The notes beneath the pieces were generated by a model, which had not been told where the DNA came from, ran no database searches, and saw only the letters and a program-made list of their open reading frames with translations. The position numbers and the translations under genes were made by a program. Below are positions 50,622 through 63,439 of a DNA stretch of 64,000 nt, one piece after another. The stretch spans positions 11,555 to 75,554 of the forward strand of contig KV425623.1 of the NCBI GenBank assembly GCA_001632425.1, read 5' to 3'. Every line of letters starts with the position of its first letter. Positions within the stretch are counted from its first letter, which is position 1. The stretch comes from Neolentinus lepideus HHB14362 ss-1 (Eukaryota > Basidiomycota > Agaricomycetes > Gloeophyllales > Gloeophyllaceae).

Positions 50622-53600
50622 ATGTCGGACACGCAGAGGAAAGAGACAGATGCGTTCCTCTCCTTCTTCAGCACCTTCGAGCTTACTAGACCGGTAACAA
50701 CCGTCTCGGACTTGAGTGATGGAGCCGCACTCTTCGAGATTCTATCCCTCATGTTCGTGTCATACTATACTACTTGTATTATTAGTCGCTAACTTCACTG
50801 TCTAACTCAGCGATGCAGACTACTTCCGCCAGTCTACCCGGCCTTCGGCTCAGCCCTCTGACAACTGGGTCCTGCGCTTCAGCGCACTCAAGCGCATTTA
50901 TCGGCTCATGACCCAGTATTTCGCTGATGTACTGCACCAGCCCACCAGCGCGATGGAGGTGCCGGACTTGCAGGCCATGGCGAAGGACCACAGTCTTGCA
51001 GAGACACTGGTTATGTGCCAGCTTACTATTGCCATAGCCGTGCAGTGCGAGAAGAACCAGGAGTTTATTGAGAAGATTCAGGGGCTGAGTGAGACAGATC
51101 AACATTACCTTATGAGGGCTATTGAGCAGGTGCGTGACATATTTGAGAGTTATGGAAGTGGGAAGTGGGATGTGTGATCATGGGGGCAGATAATGTCGAA
51201 AGCCAATGTGTCTGGGGACAGGAGTGTAGGAGAGGTCAGCATGACAGAGTGAGTGGTAGCCCTCGTCAGTCAGTGAAGCTATGAGGTCGAGCGCTCAATT
51301 GCACTTAGCGACGACCACTACTATCAGATCCAGTCCGAGCGAAGTCGAATATTGACAGAAAAGGAAACACTGGAGAAGGTGTATCAAGCACTTCTGGAGG
51401 AGCACCGCACCCTGCAGACCAATTTCGACGACGTGACTTCAGAAAAAGAGGATGCCCTCGCCCGGCTACGTGAGATGCGCAGAGAGATTGACAACCGGAG
51501 GAACGACAAGGCGGACGTCATGATGCGGGCGGAGATTGATCGTCTACGAGTGGAACTGTAAGCGCTTCTGTTATCCGTGCTGCTAATGATGCACCTAACC
51601 CGAGGAGAACAACAGCCAGAAGAGCGAAGATAATCTAGCCATAGTGGAAGGCGAGCTCGACAAGCAGACGTCGCTAGTGACGGACTTGACGCGCAAAGTT
51701 GACGAGTTACAAGTGACTGCCGACCAGGCTGCGAAGTTGAAGGACCAGCTTGACGAGTGAGTATGCAAATAATGGTCTGCAGAGCTTGTTATTAACATTT
51801 GAGGTAGGTACCGTCATGCTGCTGATAGACTACAGAAGACGGAGAACGTCATGGAAAAGTACAAGAAGAAGCTTCAGGAAGGTGCCGATCTACGGCAGCA
51901 AGTCAAGGTTCGTGTCTATTAATTACAATCCCTTAGGTGTTTCCCTAGTAAGCCATACACCATAGGCCTTGGAAAAGCAAAATGCAGATCTCGTCGACAA
52001 AAACGCCTCCCTCGAAGAAGAATACCGCAAGGTCGCCGCCTTCAAACCGCTGATGGAGTCCTACAAGACACAAATCGCCGAGCTCGAGACCAAAGGCTCC
52101 ACGCGGAACAAGGAGCTCGACACCCTCCGTTTTGAGCTGGACCAGACGCGCACAAAACTCAAGATTGCGAACGAGGAGCGCGCGAAAGACTCAGAGACGC
52201 TCGAGCTGTACCAGGAGCGCGTGCGCGAGCTCGAGCTGAGCTCGCACCGGCCAGTGCGTGGCGCCAAGCCCGCCGTGAACGACGCGGACACGGCGCAGGA
52301 GGAGTATGGCGAGGGCGAGTCGCTGGGGGATGTCGGGGAGATCAGCCAGGACCTGGGCGAGGAGATGCAGGACGCGATCAGCGGAACGACAATGACGGAC
52401 CTGAAGCTGCAGGTGAAGCGCCTGACGCGGGAGCTTGAAGCCGTGCGGACGAACCAGGTGGACGCGAGTCGGTCGTTGGTGCTTGAGAACTTGCTCGAGG
52501 ATGCCAACCGGATGAAGGCGCGGTATGAAGCGGATTATTTGGCGGCGCATCGGGAGAAGTTGAAGCTGCAGAGCGATCTGGAAGAGATTAGGAGTGGGAA
52601 AGCGTTCGGTGATGGGTGAGTATTCTCTCGAGTCCTAGGGATGTTTAAATTGATGGTACATATAGTGCCGAGGCGGCTATTGCTTTGCGTCAACGGTTGA
52701 ATGAGACTGTCGACCAGCTTGATGCTCTACGGAGGGAGCACGCCGAGCTCGAAGTCAAGTTCGAGAGCATCAACAAAGAGTTGACAATTGCCAAGTCCGA
52801 CTGTAAGCATCTAGCCCCCTGCCGTCCCTTCACATCCTCATCATTGCGTTACAGTGAACCTCGTCAACAAAGACCAGCTCGAGATCCTCGCGACCCTCCG
52901 CGAGTCTGTCAACGAAGACAAGGTCGGGCTAGAGGCCGAGACGCAGCGGCTACAGGACAAGATCAAGGAGCTCGGGGACAAGAACCGGATGCAGCTTGAA
53001 CAAATCAATGGGTTGCTCATGGAGAAGGTCAATCTGCAGAGCGAGGGCATCGGCCAGCGCGAGAGGATGCTGCAACGCGAGCGCGACTTTGGGTGAGTGG
53101 TGCTGAGGGGAGGGAGTCAACAGGGCTGATGAATCTTGCATTTCAGGGACCTTCGGGCGACACTCTCGGGCAAGGATTTGCCTGAGGATATTAAGAGCAG
53201 ACTGTTGGCTCTGCATGAGGAGAACATCACGCTCAAGGAGCAACTGAAGACGTCGCAGGAGAAGCTCGTGAAAGCTAAACAGGTGCGTGTATTTGCATGT
53301 TTGCCGGCACGGATGACTATATTCTTCTGGACTGTAGTTTATCAAGAATCAAGATAAGCTGTTCAAGGAGGAGCATGCCAAGACGCTGAATGTATCTGCA
53401 AACGTAAGATTGTCGATTTAGGTTTATACAGACTCGAGATTAACACAACGTTGCGCTTCCAATCCAGGGCACTTTTGAGGAAGCGGAAGTCAGTTTCCGC
53501 TCTCAGATCAAGATCCTCGAGGAGGAGGTCGCACGGCACAAGGTCAGTCAACCTGGTCGCGCAGCTGATTTTTGTGTCTTGTTTTCCTAATTTTGTGGCA

Positions 53601-53842
53601 CAGCGCCTCATGATGGAATCGACGAAGCGATACCGGCGAGAGCAGGAGCTGATGCTGAGCGCTATCCACGCGCTAGGGATGAAGACGGCACGGGACTATC
53701 TGGGTAATAGCGCGCAGAACACGAGACCGGGGCCGACGAGCTGGTTGGGCCAACAGAGAAAAAATGTGCGTGCCTCCACGGCGTGTTCTCTGGGTTTTTC
53801 TGACTGGTGTCCTCGTAGCTGGGTACGACGTTACGTCGGTGA
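50622..53842 (+). CDS. HOOK: HOOK-family dynein adaptor
   Basis: Links early endosomes to dynein and kinesin-3 for long-distance transport in hyphae. It starts MSDTQRKETDAFLSFFSTFE, entering a CH-like Hook domain (DNWVLRFSALKRIYRLMTQY, AETLVMCQLTIAIAVQC). A long coiled coil of about 500 residues follows (LEKQNADLVDKNASLEEEYR, LNETVDQLDALRREHAELEV). The C-terminal cargo region is RRYREQ-like: KRYRREQELMLSAIHALGMK, then TARDYLGNS and PTSWLGQQRKN. This region binds FTS and FHIP. A last small exon adds LGTTLRR, and the TGA ends at 53842. About 790 residues and 13 or more exons, consistent with fungal HookA. Confidence 0.92.
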
Positions 53843-54133
53843 TCTGCCTACTTGCCCCCCCTTGTGTCATTTGTCTGCCTAGATGTTTACGATAATACCC
53901 TGGAGTGCTAATATATCATGTAAGTATACAACATGCATTCACCCATGTATTTTTACTTTATCTCTTCGAAATGTGGAATTGGTGTGGATAGCGCGAGGAA
54001 TGGGGGTGTGACACTCTGCCAGACAGGATGGTAGACCCCGGCGCCGAATACACAAGAAGGCCGCGGCAAGATGACAGTGCCACAATCGGGCTTCCACCAG
54101 CACAACGGCACGTACTCCAAAGTACACGACCAT

Positions 54134-56164
54134 TCATTCTGACTGAAGGGCGTCCGTTTGTTTTACGAAGTCTTCAGCGAAGGTCTCTGTCCACTGGTCG
54201 GCGTAGGCGAGATTGTGCTTCAATATTAGCGACAGCAGTTGCTTGTAGCCCGAAACTACGGGGTACGAGTCCTCGCCGTACCCCCAAACGCTGATACACT
54301 AACGCATTGGCTCATTAGCAACATAGCCACCCCAAATTGAGCTACTTGACGGGGGCATTGCAGCTCGGTAAATACATTGCGCCATGCTGCCAGAGTCCTG
54401 AAACGGCTCATTCGCGCCGAGGTCCATGAGCATCACTATTTCATCTTTAGGTGTCTTCCCATCGATCGACGGTCCTACCAGCTGCTCGACCAAGGAACTC
54501 AAGGCAGGGCGCACGTTGAGCTTCACCCGCACAGAGAACGTCCCGAACTTCTCGGTATGCGGCCGCCGGCCGCTGCCAGCGAGAGCATGGACTCGGATGG
54601 CGCACGAGTCACGACGCGGTCGCGCCTGGGTATATTCAACAGAATCCGCATATGCGCTCTGACCGACTCCACCGCAATGCCCGTCGCCGCTTCGCCTTCT
54701 CCAAGCTCGAGGCAGATGCGCTGTGCGAACACAGCGAAGACGTGATTCGGATTCCAAGATTGGAACTCGTGGGCGCAGACTAGTTTCGTTTTGCGGCCCT
54801 CAGACCCAGAACATACGTCTGGCCCAGAGTAGCCCAAAGCTGGAATATTTATTAAAGATAACGATGATAACCACAACAGGGGGCGTTGCTCACCGGCCTC
54901 CCATACATTCTCAATCTGTCGAATTCGAAGGCCGCACCTGGCGTCGCGGAAGGTTCAGTTGGGGCCAGCTGATTGAAGGACATGAGAGACCATGACGGGA
55001 GAAGACGTGGGCCGCCTGATAAAATCCTGCCAGAAAGCGCAAGATGTCCCTTGAGCGAGACAAGACCAGACACCGAAGGGTTCGTATCAATGAAAGTAAA
55101 CCACATCTTAAAGGACGGAGTCGGGTAGGCGTCCGCAGCCTTTATAACCCTCCGAACGGCAATAAGTGACATCTCCTGGCGAAGCTCCGGATCCGCACCC
55201 AGTACAACAGGTTTTTTGCCATTCAGGAAGATACATTCGTCAAAGCCAATAAGCACAGTATGGCACGACTGTTCTTTCATAATAGCGCTCAGGCGCCCAA
55301 CAGCAGGAGCACATAGATTTTGATAGGTCGCCTTCAGCCACTCGTGCCGATCCGGCCAATTTATCTTGGAATAGATATGAAGGTAATCCTGGAGCAGCTG
55401 CCGAGCACGCTCGATGACGATCTCGAATGTCTGGTGTCTACGAGACAGTTCTGGGTGCTGATAGTCGTAGTTGGGACCGAGATCGAATTGATCCAGCCAG
55501 CGACTAATTGGGGTCCCGGGAGCTTGCTGAGAGATGTTGTCAATCATCGTGTGCATCAATGCACCCAAGAACACCGCAAAAACGGCTTCAGCCTAGTAAA
55601 CAACGGTGTGAGACAGAAAGAAATGTAGATTTCAACCATGATTCCGTCCTTCTGTATTTCACCAAGCAGAAAATCTTGAACCGGCTTATCACGAGGTGGC
55701 CACCCTGCGGTGGGTTCGTCACTGTCCCGGAAACACACAACAACGGTCGGAAGCTTGAAAATCCTATTGAGACTACTATCTGACAAGAAACGTTGTGCAT
55801 ATACCTTTGTTCCAACCTCCTTCATCAACCGCGATTTGCCAGATCCGCTAGACTGAATAATCGCAATACTTCTACCATCGTGTTCTCCTGGGCGGTATAT
55901 TTCGTCATAGCCATCAAGAGCTTGGACAAAGTTATCTACGGCAGTGCCTCGAGCTGGAACAGAGAAAGCTTTCTGCAACTGACAACATCGTTCTGACTGA
56001 GATGGGTGATTCAGTCGTGAATAACCAAGCCAAAGACAAAAGCTTACAATATAGCTGCATCGTATTCCGAGGCTGAAAATGCCACTCCAGTGGAAATCCT
56101 GGTCTTTCCAGCCGATATAAGTGGAGTGGCGTCGGTATAAAGACAGATATTGACCATTTCTCAT
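54134..56164 (-). pseudogene. P-loop NTPase of an Agaricomycete-expanded family, probably decaying
   Basis: The middle part is well preserved. A Walker-A-like SIAIIQSSGSGKSRLMKEVG lies near 55.85 kb, with Gln where the first Gly is usual. VVVCFRDSDEPTAGWPPRDK follows, then a Walker-B-like HTVLIGFDECIFL near 55.24 kb. To the 3' side, family-like segments switch reading frame without good introns. MYGRPLWATLGQTYV (about 54.83 kb) is followed in another frame by KTKLVCAHEFQSW, VRAHMRILL and PSESMLSLAAAG. A third frame then gives EKFGTFSVR and TPKDEIVMLMDLGAN. An in-frame TAG at about 54299 could be part of a 48-base intron instead. The start at 56164 is a weak choice. The family is, from memory, a large lineage-specific one resembling NTPases linked to Crinkler-type proteins. 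Confidence 0.5.
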
Positions 56165-57191
56165 AATAATTGCTTCCGTTCCCACACTCGTCCAATGGCG
56201 GCGCTATCCATGTATCCCGGCCATTCCACCGGCCTCAGTCCATCCACCAGTGCCATTGTACCAAGTCCGCGGTAAAGAACGCGAGTGTCAATTTAACTTG
56301 TTTGATGTTGCCGAGATGCAAGCTTTAAAGTCGAACAACGCTGATTGGTTCGTGGGCCGATATTACGTACTTTAGTGTAACGGTTAAACCACGTGGCAGC
56401 GTTGTGGCGTCAATCAAATGGTGGCGTTGGACCGCCGGCAGCGACGCGTCCAAGTCTCTTTCCGAGAAATGCCTGCGGGCTGGCGCATGACTGGAGCACA
56501 ATTTGTTCGAGTACTGCATCCAAGTGGGTTGCATACAGTCAAGTTTCGGCGTGGAAGTTGTCCTGCGGCGGTATGCGTTTGCTTGGCGGCACAGCTCGGG
56601 ACCTCGGACGCGCGTTTGTTTTGAGTTTGGACTCGATCTGACGGAGGAAGATTTTGACAGGCGTTTGCAAATGCCAGACTCACTCTCGAGTTCATCGACA
56701 TCGACGTTCAACGTTAACGTTCATTCCTTGAGAGAGCATTCAGATGTCCTCGGCATGCAAAGCTCTGGTTTTACTCCGATATTCTGGGCTGACCTTGTCG
56801 CTAAGCGACGGCTCGATGATCCGGTGCACCTGGGCGCGTGGTCATGAGTTGTGTCGACCAAAACATTGAACGAGGCCAGAGGTTATGTCGAGAACAGAAA
56901 ATCGGATGCAGAATCCAGTGGTAAAAGGACTTTGTTGAAATAGAGGCAAGTGTCCGACAGGCGTTGCGGGGCAAGTGCTAGTGAATGCGGGGTATAGTGG
57001 ATCACGTGGCAGAGTTTGCTTCTGATCATGCGGGACGAGGTCACTCGCTGCCTTCCATACCCACCACCGCTATCCAGCAGGCCTCCTCTAAGCTTACCTG
57101 GCATAGGGCACGACGCCGGCTCATAGCCAACGGTTCCAGTCTTTCCTTATACCACCACACTCTTTTGTCTGCCAGTCTACCGATACCCACC
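56165..57191. other. Intergenic kilobase before the amylase gene
   Basis: About 1.03 kb lies between the start of the NTPase remnant and the amylase start. The right end is the amylase promoter and leader, with a C/T-rich segment around 57130-57180. Several open frames of 60-130 codons exist on both strands, but none has family character. No repeat or mobile-element end is evident. Confidence 0.45.
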
Positions 57192-59493
57192 ATGGCCCTC
57201 GTCCATTTTTTATTCCTTTTGAGTATTTTCCGCGTCGCCTTTGCCGCCACCGCCGAGCAGTGGAGGGGGCGCTCCATCTACCAGTGAGCACCCCTCTGTC
57301 GATCCGAGCATCGACCAGTGCTTCTAACCCGTGACAGGATCATCGTTGATCGCTACGCGCTGCCGGCAGGTGCGGATCCCACCGCCTGCGACACGGGCAA
57401 GCAGACCTGGTGCGGCGGTACGTGGGCCACCATCAAGGACAACCTCGACTACATCCAGGATGCCGGCTTCACCGCAAGTGAGTTGTCAAGTGGCGTTTGA
57501 CCCGCCCGCACGCTCATAATACTCTACAGTTTGGATCAGTCCGGTGAACCAGAATTACATTGGCGAGCGCACACCCTATGGCGACCCCTACCACGGCTAC
57601 TGGATTCAGGACATTTCCCAGCTCAACGACCGCTTCGGCTCCGCCGACGACCTCAAGGCGCTCTCTGACGAAGTCCACCGGCGCGGAATGTGAGCCTGCA
57701 TGCTATTCCTCTGCGCAAACTCGTAACGTTGCGGTAGGTACCTCATGGTCGATGTCGTCGTGAACAACGTCATGGCGCTGTCGCAGAACCCTGACTTGAC
57801 CAAGTTCATGTTCAAGGAGCAGGTGCGCATATGGCTCCGTGTCACCTGTGGTGTCACGAGACCTTATTCGTTGCTTAGGAACAATATCATCCCTACTGCT
57901 CTGTGGACTACACCAACCTCACCAGCGAGCAGGACTGCTGGCTTGGCGACACGAACGTGTACCTGCCCGATGTGAACACCCAGGACAGCACCGTCGTCAG
58001 CACGTACCAGAGCTGGATCAAGGACTTGGTCCAGACCTACAATATAGATGGTCTCCGTATTGATGGTACGCAAACGCATGTACCCCTCGACTCCTACGCT
58101 GACTCGCTACGTCTCGTTTAGCCGCCAAGTAATTATCTCATGTGCATATACGCGCTTTCGAGACTGACGCGTGCTGGCAGGCACGTCAACACCGACTTCT
58201 GGCCCCAATTCTGCGGTGCCGCAGGCGTCTTCTGCATCGGCGAAGTCTACGAAACCGAGGTCGAGTGCGTGCCTGCGCCCTATTCCCAGATCTGACCACT
58301 CTAACCTGAGACGCCTCTACAGCAACTGCTCACCCTACCAGGGCCCGCAGGCTCTGGACTCTGTCCTGAACTATCCGATGTACGCTGCGCTTGTGGATGG
58401 TTTCGCCATCCCCGGCGCGCTCAACCTGTCCGCGATCGCGGACACGATGGCGCAGTCCAAGCAGAAGTTCAAGGTGCCTTGGTTATTCATATGAGTCGCG
58501 CGTGTCGCTGACGCAGAATACGTGCGCAGGACCCGGGTCTCTTGGGTAATTTCTTGGAAAACCATGATGTCCCCCGGTGGGGTAACTTGTCGGTCGACCC
58601 GCAGAGTCTTTAGTGGGTAGTTCATGTTGGATTCTTATGGCGAATGAGGTTGTTGATGCTTGACAGCAATGCGATGGCGTTCACTTTCATGTCCGATGGG
58701 TAAGGTGTATGCTCTCAGTCTCGAGAATGACTTGACTTACACCATCTCGCAGCATTCCTATTGTGTACTATGGCCAGGAGCAGTACTTCTACGGCGCCAG
58801 CGACCCTGTGGGTGATCTCCATCAATTCATCGCACATATTTTCTAAATTGATGCCCAGTACAACCGCGAGCCCTTGTGGCCGTCGAACTACACCAACACG
58901 ACGGCATACCAAATGATAACCACGCTGAACCAGCTCCGCAACTTCCTTGTCAACAGCACCGACGACTGGCTCCATTCGGAAGCGCAACTCCTCACGACCA
59001 CCCCTCACGGCATGTCCGTCATGAAAGGGAACGTTATCTCCATCTTGACGAACATCGGGTCCCCCGTACGTGCTCGTGCTCCGCGCAGTCCGTGTGGGAT
59101 GGCTGATGCGCTTGTAGCCCGCAAATACTAGCATAGCTGTGTACACGCCCTTTGAGAACAACTTTGCCACGACAGAGTGAGTGGAACGTCTATTGCGTTG
59201 GAACCTGCAACTGACGCGGAAACCTATCTAGCATCCTCTCCTGCCGCCAGTGGGCGGTGGGCAGCAACGGTACCGTCGAGGTCCAGTACACAAGGGGCGG
59301 GGAGCCCGTCATCCTGGTGCCCAGCGACCACCTGCAGGGCTCCGGGCTGTGTGGCTACTCCGCGCAGAACGGCTCCTCAAAGGCCGCGGCCAACGTCTCG
59401 TCCGGGGCGGCGGCGGGCTTCTCGCGATTTGACGCTATGATGACGTCCGCGGTTTTGGTGCTCCTCAGTTTAGGCTCGTTCGTATTTAATTAA
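57192..59493 (+). CDS. GPI-anchored alpha-amylase (GH13)
   Basis: A secreted alpha-amylase-family enzyme acting on alpha-1,4-glucans. It starts with a signal peptide, MALVHFLFLLSIFRVAFAAT, then AEQWRGRSIYQ. The family regions follow: FTAIWISPVNQNY, LMVDVVVNNVM (region I), GLRIDAAKHV (region II, nucleophile Asp), IGEVYETE (region III, acid/base Glu) and FLENHDVPR (region IV, Asp). The C-terminus has a Ser/Gly/Ala-rich spacer (NVSSGAAAGFSRFD) and a hydrophobic end (AVLVLLSLGSFVFN), which together fit a GPI-attachment signal. Several N-glycosylation sites are present. About 540-560 residues in ten or so exons. Anchored fungal amylases of this type also act in cell-wall alpha-glucan synthesis, so both starch breakdown and wall building are possible roles. 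Confidence 0.92.
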
Positions 59494-59779
59494 TGTCGGA
59501 AGCAGTCTTATTATTCTTGCCGGTGTTTGATTAGTCTTCCCTCCACTCTTCGCTTTTCTTCGGGTTTGTTTATTGGCATGGAACGTAATTCTATTCATTC
59601 GTGTAGGGAGTAGTATCATTGGCATCGATTGTTCCATACACATCGTCCATGTACCAATTAATCGTAATCATTGTGCAAAGCAGAGCTTATACCGATTGTG
59701 GGCGTGGTGAATCAAATGAATCACGCATCACGGCCTCCGTGATATGTGACGTGACGCGTAAAGTAGAACGCGACCTGCT

Positions 59780-61330
59780 ATGCCCTCGGCATCAAATAAC
59801 AATGCGGCGGAGGAGCTCGCCAAACCTGTAAGCGCGGTTCGCGGTATGATCCTAGGACGGATGCACTGGATGTGGCTTTAGGTCTTCATCGCCTCGTGCC
59901 ATGATGTCCGTTACTTGGTCGCGCTCCTGCGCGGCATCAGCTTCTCGAATGTGAGTTGAGTTCGAGGTGGGTGTTCGCCGCTGCTGATGACAATATTTGG
60001 ACGACTTGGGCGTATAGAAAGCGACCGTGACGGCGCATGAGAGTGGTCTCACGTTTTCTGTGGAGGAGGCGCGGACGATGACGGGTGGGCGATGCTGCTC
60101 CGTCGGCTGTATCTGTAGCTGAAGACACACAGGTGCCTCCTTCGTCGACAAGCGAATGTTTGACGAGTACCAGTACAACGACCCAGGCGAACTCGTCCCG
60201 ACCCACTCTCAAGAAGGCTCCTCGGTGGCATTCGAGATCCGTTTGAGCACCCTCATCGAGTGTCTCAATATTTTTGGGACGGCGGGGCTTGCCTCGGGCT
60301 CGAAGTTCAAGAAACCGAGGAACGTGGCTGGGGATGCGGACGACGATAGCGATGGCGCTGGTGGCACGCTCGACAAGTTCTTCCACGGGAACACCAAGGG
60401 AACGGGGATGAGGATGTCCTATGCGGGGTCTGGGTATCCTCTTACTCTCGTATTGTGAGCGGTGCCGGAACGGGATATAAAAATTTGGGTGTATGCAACG
60501 TTATTGACCTGCTTGCTGTTAGGGCGGAGAGCTCGTCAGGCCCGACAGCGACGTGCGAAATCACGACGTTCGACTCGGACCCTGAGGGCCGGCTAGAGCT
60601 GGAGGTCGACAACACTGATATGTAAGTGCAAGTGACATACGCCCCAACATACATTTTTTCTTGTCTTATACTACGCTTAAGCGTCCTGAAGATCATACTA
60701 AAGGCAAGCATCCCACTGCCGCATCATTACACCTATTTTCTAATGACAGACCCGCTTGCCAGTCATCGTGGCTCCGAGACGCCCTCTCTGAATTAGACCC
60801 CTCCTGCGAGAAGCTCACATTCGTCGGGAACCCTCTACCTCAAGGCAACAATACCTCGCGAAGCTCATCCTCTCCCTTGTTTCGCATCCTAGCGGAGGGA
60901 ATGTTTGGCAGTACTGAGGTAACTTCGAAAAACAGGTTCCAGTAATGCACTCACACTCCTTGCTGAAATTAGATGGACTACCCGAATGACCGCGAGGTCC
61001 TCGAAACCTTCAACTGCGAAGAACCCACCAAGTTCTCGTGCGTCAGCTCACATCTAGTCAAGCTGATTCTCATCGTTCTTACGTCATGTCAGGTATCGCT
61101 TCTCGCATATCACCAAAACGTTGAAAGCTCTCCAGGCTTCGATCAAGACTGCCCTGCGCATAGACAGCAAGGGTGCACTGGGTATGCAGTTCCTGATGCC
61201 CTCTGGACAGGCTCGGAATGATGATGGGATCCTCTTCGTCGACTTTCAAGTGAGTACTTCTTGTTCGCTAAGATCCATTACAGTAGGTTCATTGTCTATG
61301 CAGTGCATGCCGTTGGACGACCGATTGTAA
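59780..61330 (+). CDS. RAD1: RAD1, subunit of the 9-1-1 DNA-damage clamp
   Basis: A PCNA-like subunit of the Rad9-Rad1-Hus1 clamp that activates the DNA-damage checkpoint. It starts MPSASNNNAAEELAKP. The next exon gives VFIASCHDVRYLVALLRGIS and ATVTAHESGLTFSVEEARTM. After an intron it reads MFDEYQYNDPGEL and FEIRLSTLIECLNIFGTAG. An Asp-rich loop follows, then YPLTLVLAESSSGPTATCEI, VLKIILKASWLRDALSELDP and YRFSHITKTLKALQASIKTA. The end is DDGILFVDFQCMPLDDRL. Two stacked clamp-fold halves are recognisable. About 370 residues in seven or eight exons. The gene ends 229 bases from the end of CDC50. Confidence 0.88.
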
Positions 61331-61559
61331 CTTCAAGTACCTCTGTACAATATTTTCTTGTGTGCTTCATGTATTAGTACTTCTCTTTCGCATGCTGTGA
61401 ATCTCAACCAGGTCAGTCAGACGCTATGCAACGTCCTTCGTGGCATAAATATATCAATATCAGAAGGCCAAATTATACACTAATTGGGGGAAAAGGGTCC
61501 AAGTACATATATTATAACTATCCAACCATAAACACAAACACAAATTCTACTACCGAGAC

Positions 61560-63030
61560 TCATCGGTTCCACGACAGCAGGGACATGTCGCCCACTCTCC
61601 TGCAAGCCAATGAATTGTCAGCATTGGATAGGCGTAGTTAAGGAGGAGACCCACCGTGGCTTGAGGACATGGCGGATGGTTCCCGCAATGGCCAAAAAGA
61701 CGAACAGAGCCGACGAGGCGACATAGGCCCAGCCCAGGAAATTGTTCTTACCACCTACCCAAGAAACAGTCGAGATAACTATCGACTTTGTACCGTGGTA
61801 CGTCTGAACAGGGAAGTCTAATACGCCCGTCTTACATCAGCTCCCCAGCCGCAGCACGCAGCAGAACAAGTACGCACTATAGCCGATTTGAATCTGATAC
61901 GTCCCCTGCGTCAGCGTATCATGGTCGTTGCGTCCGTACAGCTTCGAAAATGTCGGGAGACCAGCTGTGCGCATCCAATTCTGGAAGTGCTCATCGATGT
62001 GCAGATTAGGGAGGTTGCTGTCGTTGTATCCGTTCGGGTAGCGCTTGTACCAGTTGGGAGGCGGCACGATCTGACTCGAGTTGTAACCCGGCCTTGTAGC
62101 ATACTTTTTCGCTTCGCCGGGCCAGGCAATGCCTTGTTCGGAGAAAATATAACCCCCGTTGCTGTTGCCGCTCGAATCGATCATCGTCAAGTTGGAGAAT
62201 GTATCTACCGAGAAAGTTGAAACATTCGAAGTAAAGATGCTCACGAGATGGACGTACCGTTGAAGAGCGAGTTGGCGACGAGACCGCACGGGTAGACGGC
62301 AACGCCATTGATCGTGTCTACAGGCTTGCAGTCGCCGCCATTCAAGGTGTGTGGGCTGACATATTGTCCTTTCAGCTGGTTCGAGTCGAAGCTCTTTACG
62401 TAACGCCGATGGTTTTGATAAAAATTCGTCAGCTTATAGTACAGGAGGACAGTCGCTTCGAGGTTGGCAGGTACATCGAATCGTACAACGCAGACGGTTT
62501 GGGAGGAAGGGTCGGGGCTCGAGGAGTTGTTGATAAGAGCGTATGACGGCGGAGCACTGGGAGAGGAGTGGTCGGATGAACGGAGAGAATACTTGAATTT
62601 CGAAGAGGGGATGTCGGTGAAAGTAGCGGAATCGAGGGTGTCAGCTGCTGACAGATTATTACAATCTGTGTAGTCAATGGTTATCTCAGATACCTGGATA
62701 TCCGCAGGCGTGAATACCTCTCCATCATCGAAGTATCCAAGTGTGCACGTACCAGACCACTTCCCCATATCAGAAGCGCTCCGATAGGCGCAAATATAAT
62801 ACCGATAATGAACAATGACGGTAGTACGGTCTTGGGTGTAAGAATTGGCTGCCACGCCTTCAGCCGCTGCTGCTTGAAGGCAGTGTCTAATGCAAACAAC
62901 TCGATGAGAAGCCATCTCCAAGTCATCACTGTTGGTACTCACTGGCTGGCCGCCTCCAACTACCCTTCTCCTTCTTCTGCTCGCCATTGTTGTCGGCGTT
63001 GCTCCCACCGCGGCGGCGAAAGAGGCCCAT
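61560..63030 (-). CDS. CDC50: CDC50/LEM3, subunit of P4-ATPase lipid flippases
   Basis: The beta subunit required for folding, ER exit and activity of phospholipid flippases. It starts [20 protein letters not shown]. The conserved entry is [20 protein letters not shown], followed by transmembrane helix 1 ([20 protein letters not shown]). The glycosylated ectodomain contains [56 protein letters not shown] and [20 protein letters not shown]. Transmembrane helix 2 is [20 protein letters not shown]. The last intron joins to [13 protein letters not shown] and TGA at 61560-61562; this end matches the family and decides the splice. About 400 residues. Confidence 0.94.
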
Positions 63031-63439
63031 GGCAAGAATGTAGTTAGAGGTCAAGTCCGAGAGCATCCGCCGCTGCTCGCTGAGGTAACCTTCCCGCGCC
63101 TCCGTTCTCGGTGAAGCCGGCGATTGCCTTCAAAGCTGCAAGACGTAATTACCAACCACGGCAATTTCTGGGTAACATGCTGTAACAGCCTGATGATCCG
63201 TTATACACTCTGTCATGTTCTCCTTATACTCATCGAAATATAGCAAGGTCGGCCTCTAAACTTGCCTTTGGGTGTCGCGGACATTCCACGTCTTTAAATG
63301 CCTTCGACAAGCACTTTCATCCGCTCTACTTCGGTATGCCGCTGCCCTTACGCTACCAGACATCGTCCAATAGTTTCCGGCAGCCAACGTCGAACGTCGG
63401 AAACTAGGCGCAAACATTCCGACTCGGTTATGCAACAAT
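63031..63439. other. CDC50 promoter region
   Basis: The left end is the leader and promoter of the minus-strand CDC50. No TATA box or repeat stands out, and no gene is seen up to the uncertain frame that follows. Confidence 0.4.

Noticed and set aside
56503..56847. Plus-strand frame of 114 codons before the amylase
   Set aside because: It opens with TTG, not ATG, and shows no recognisable domain.
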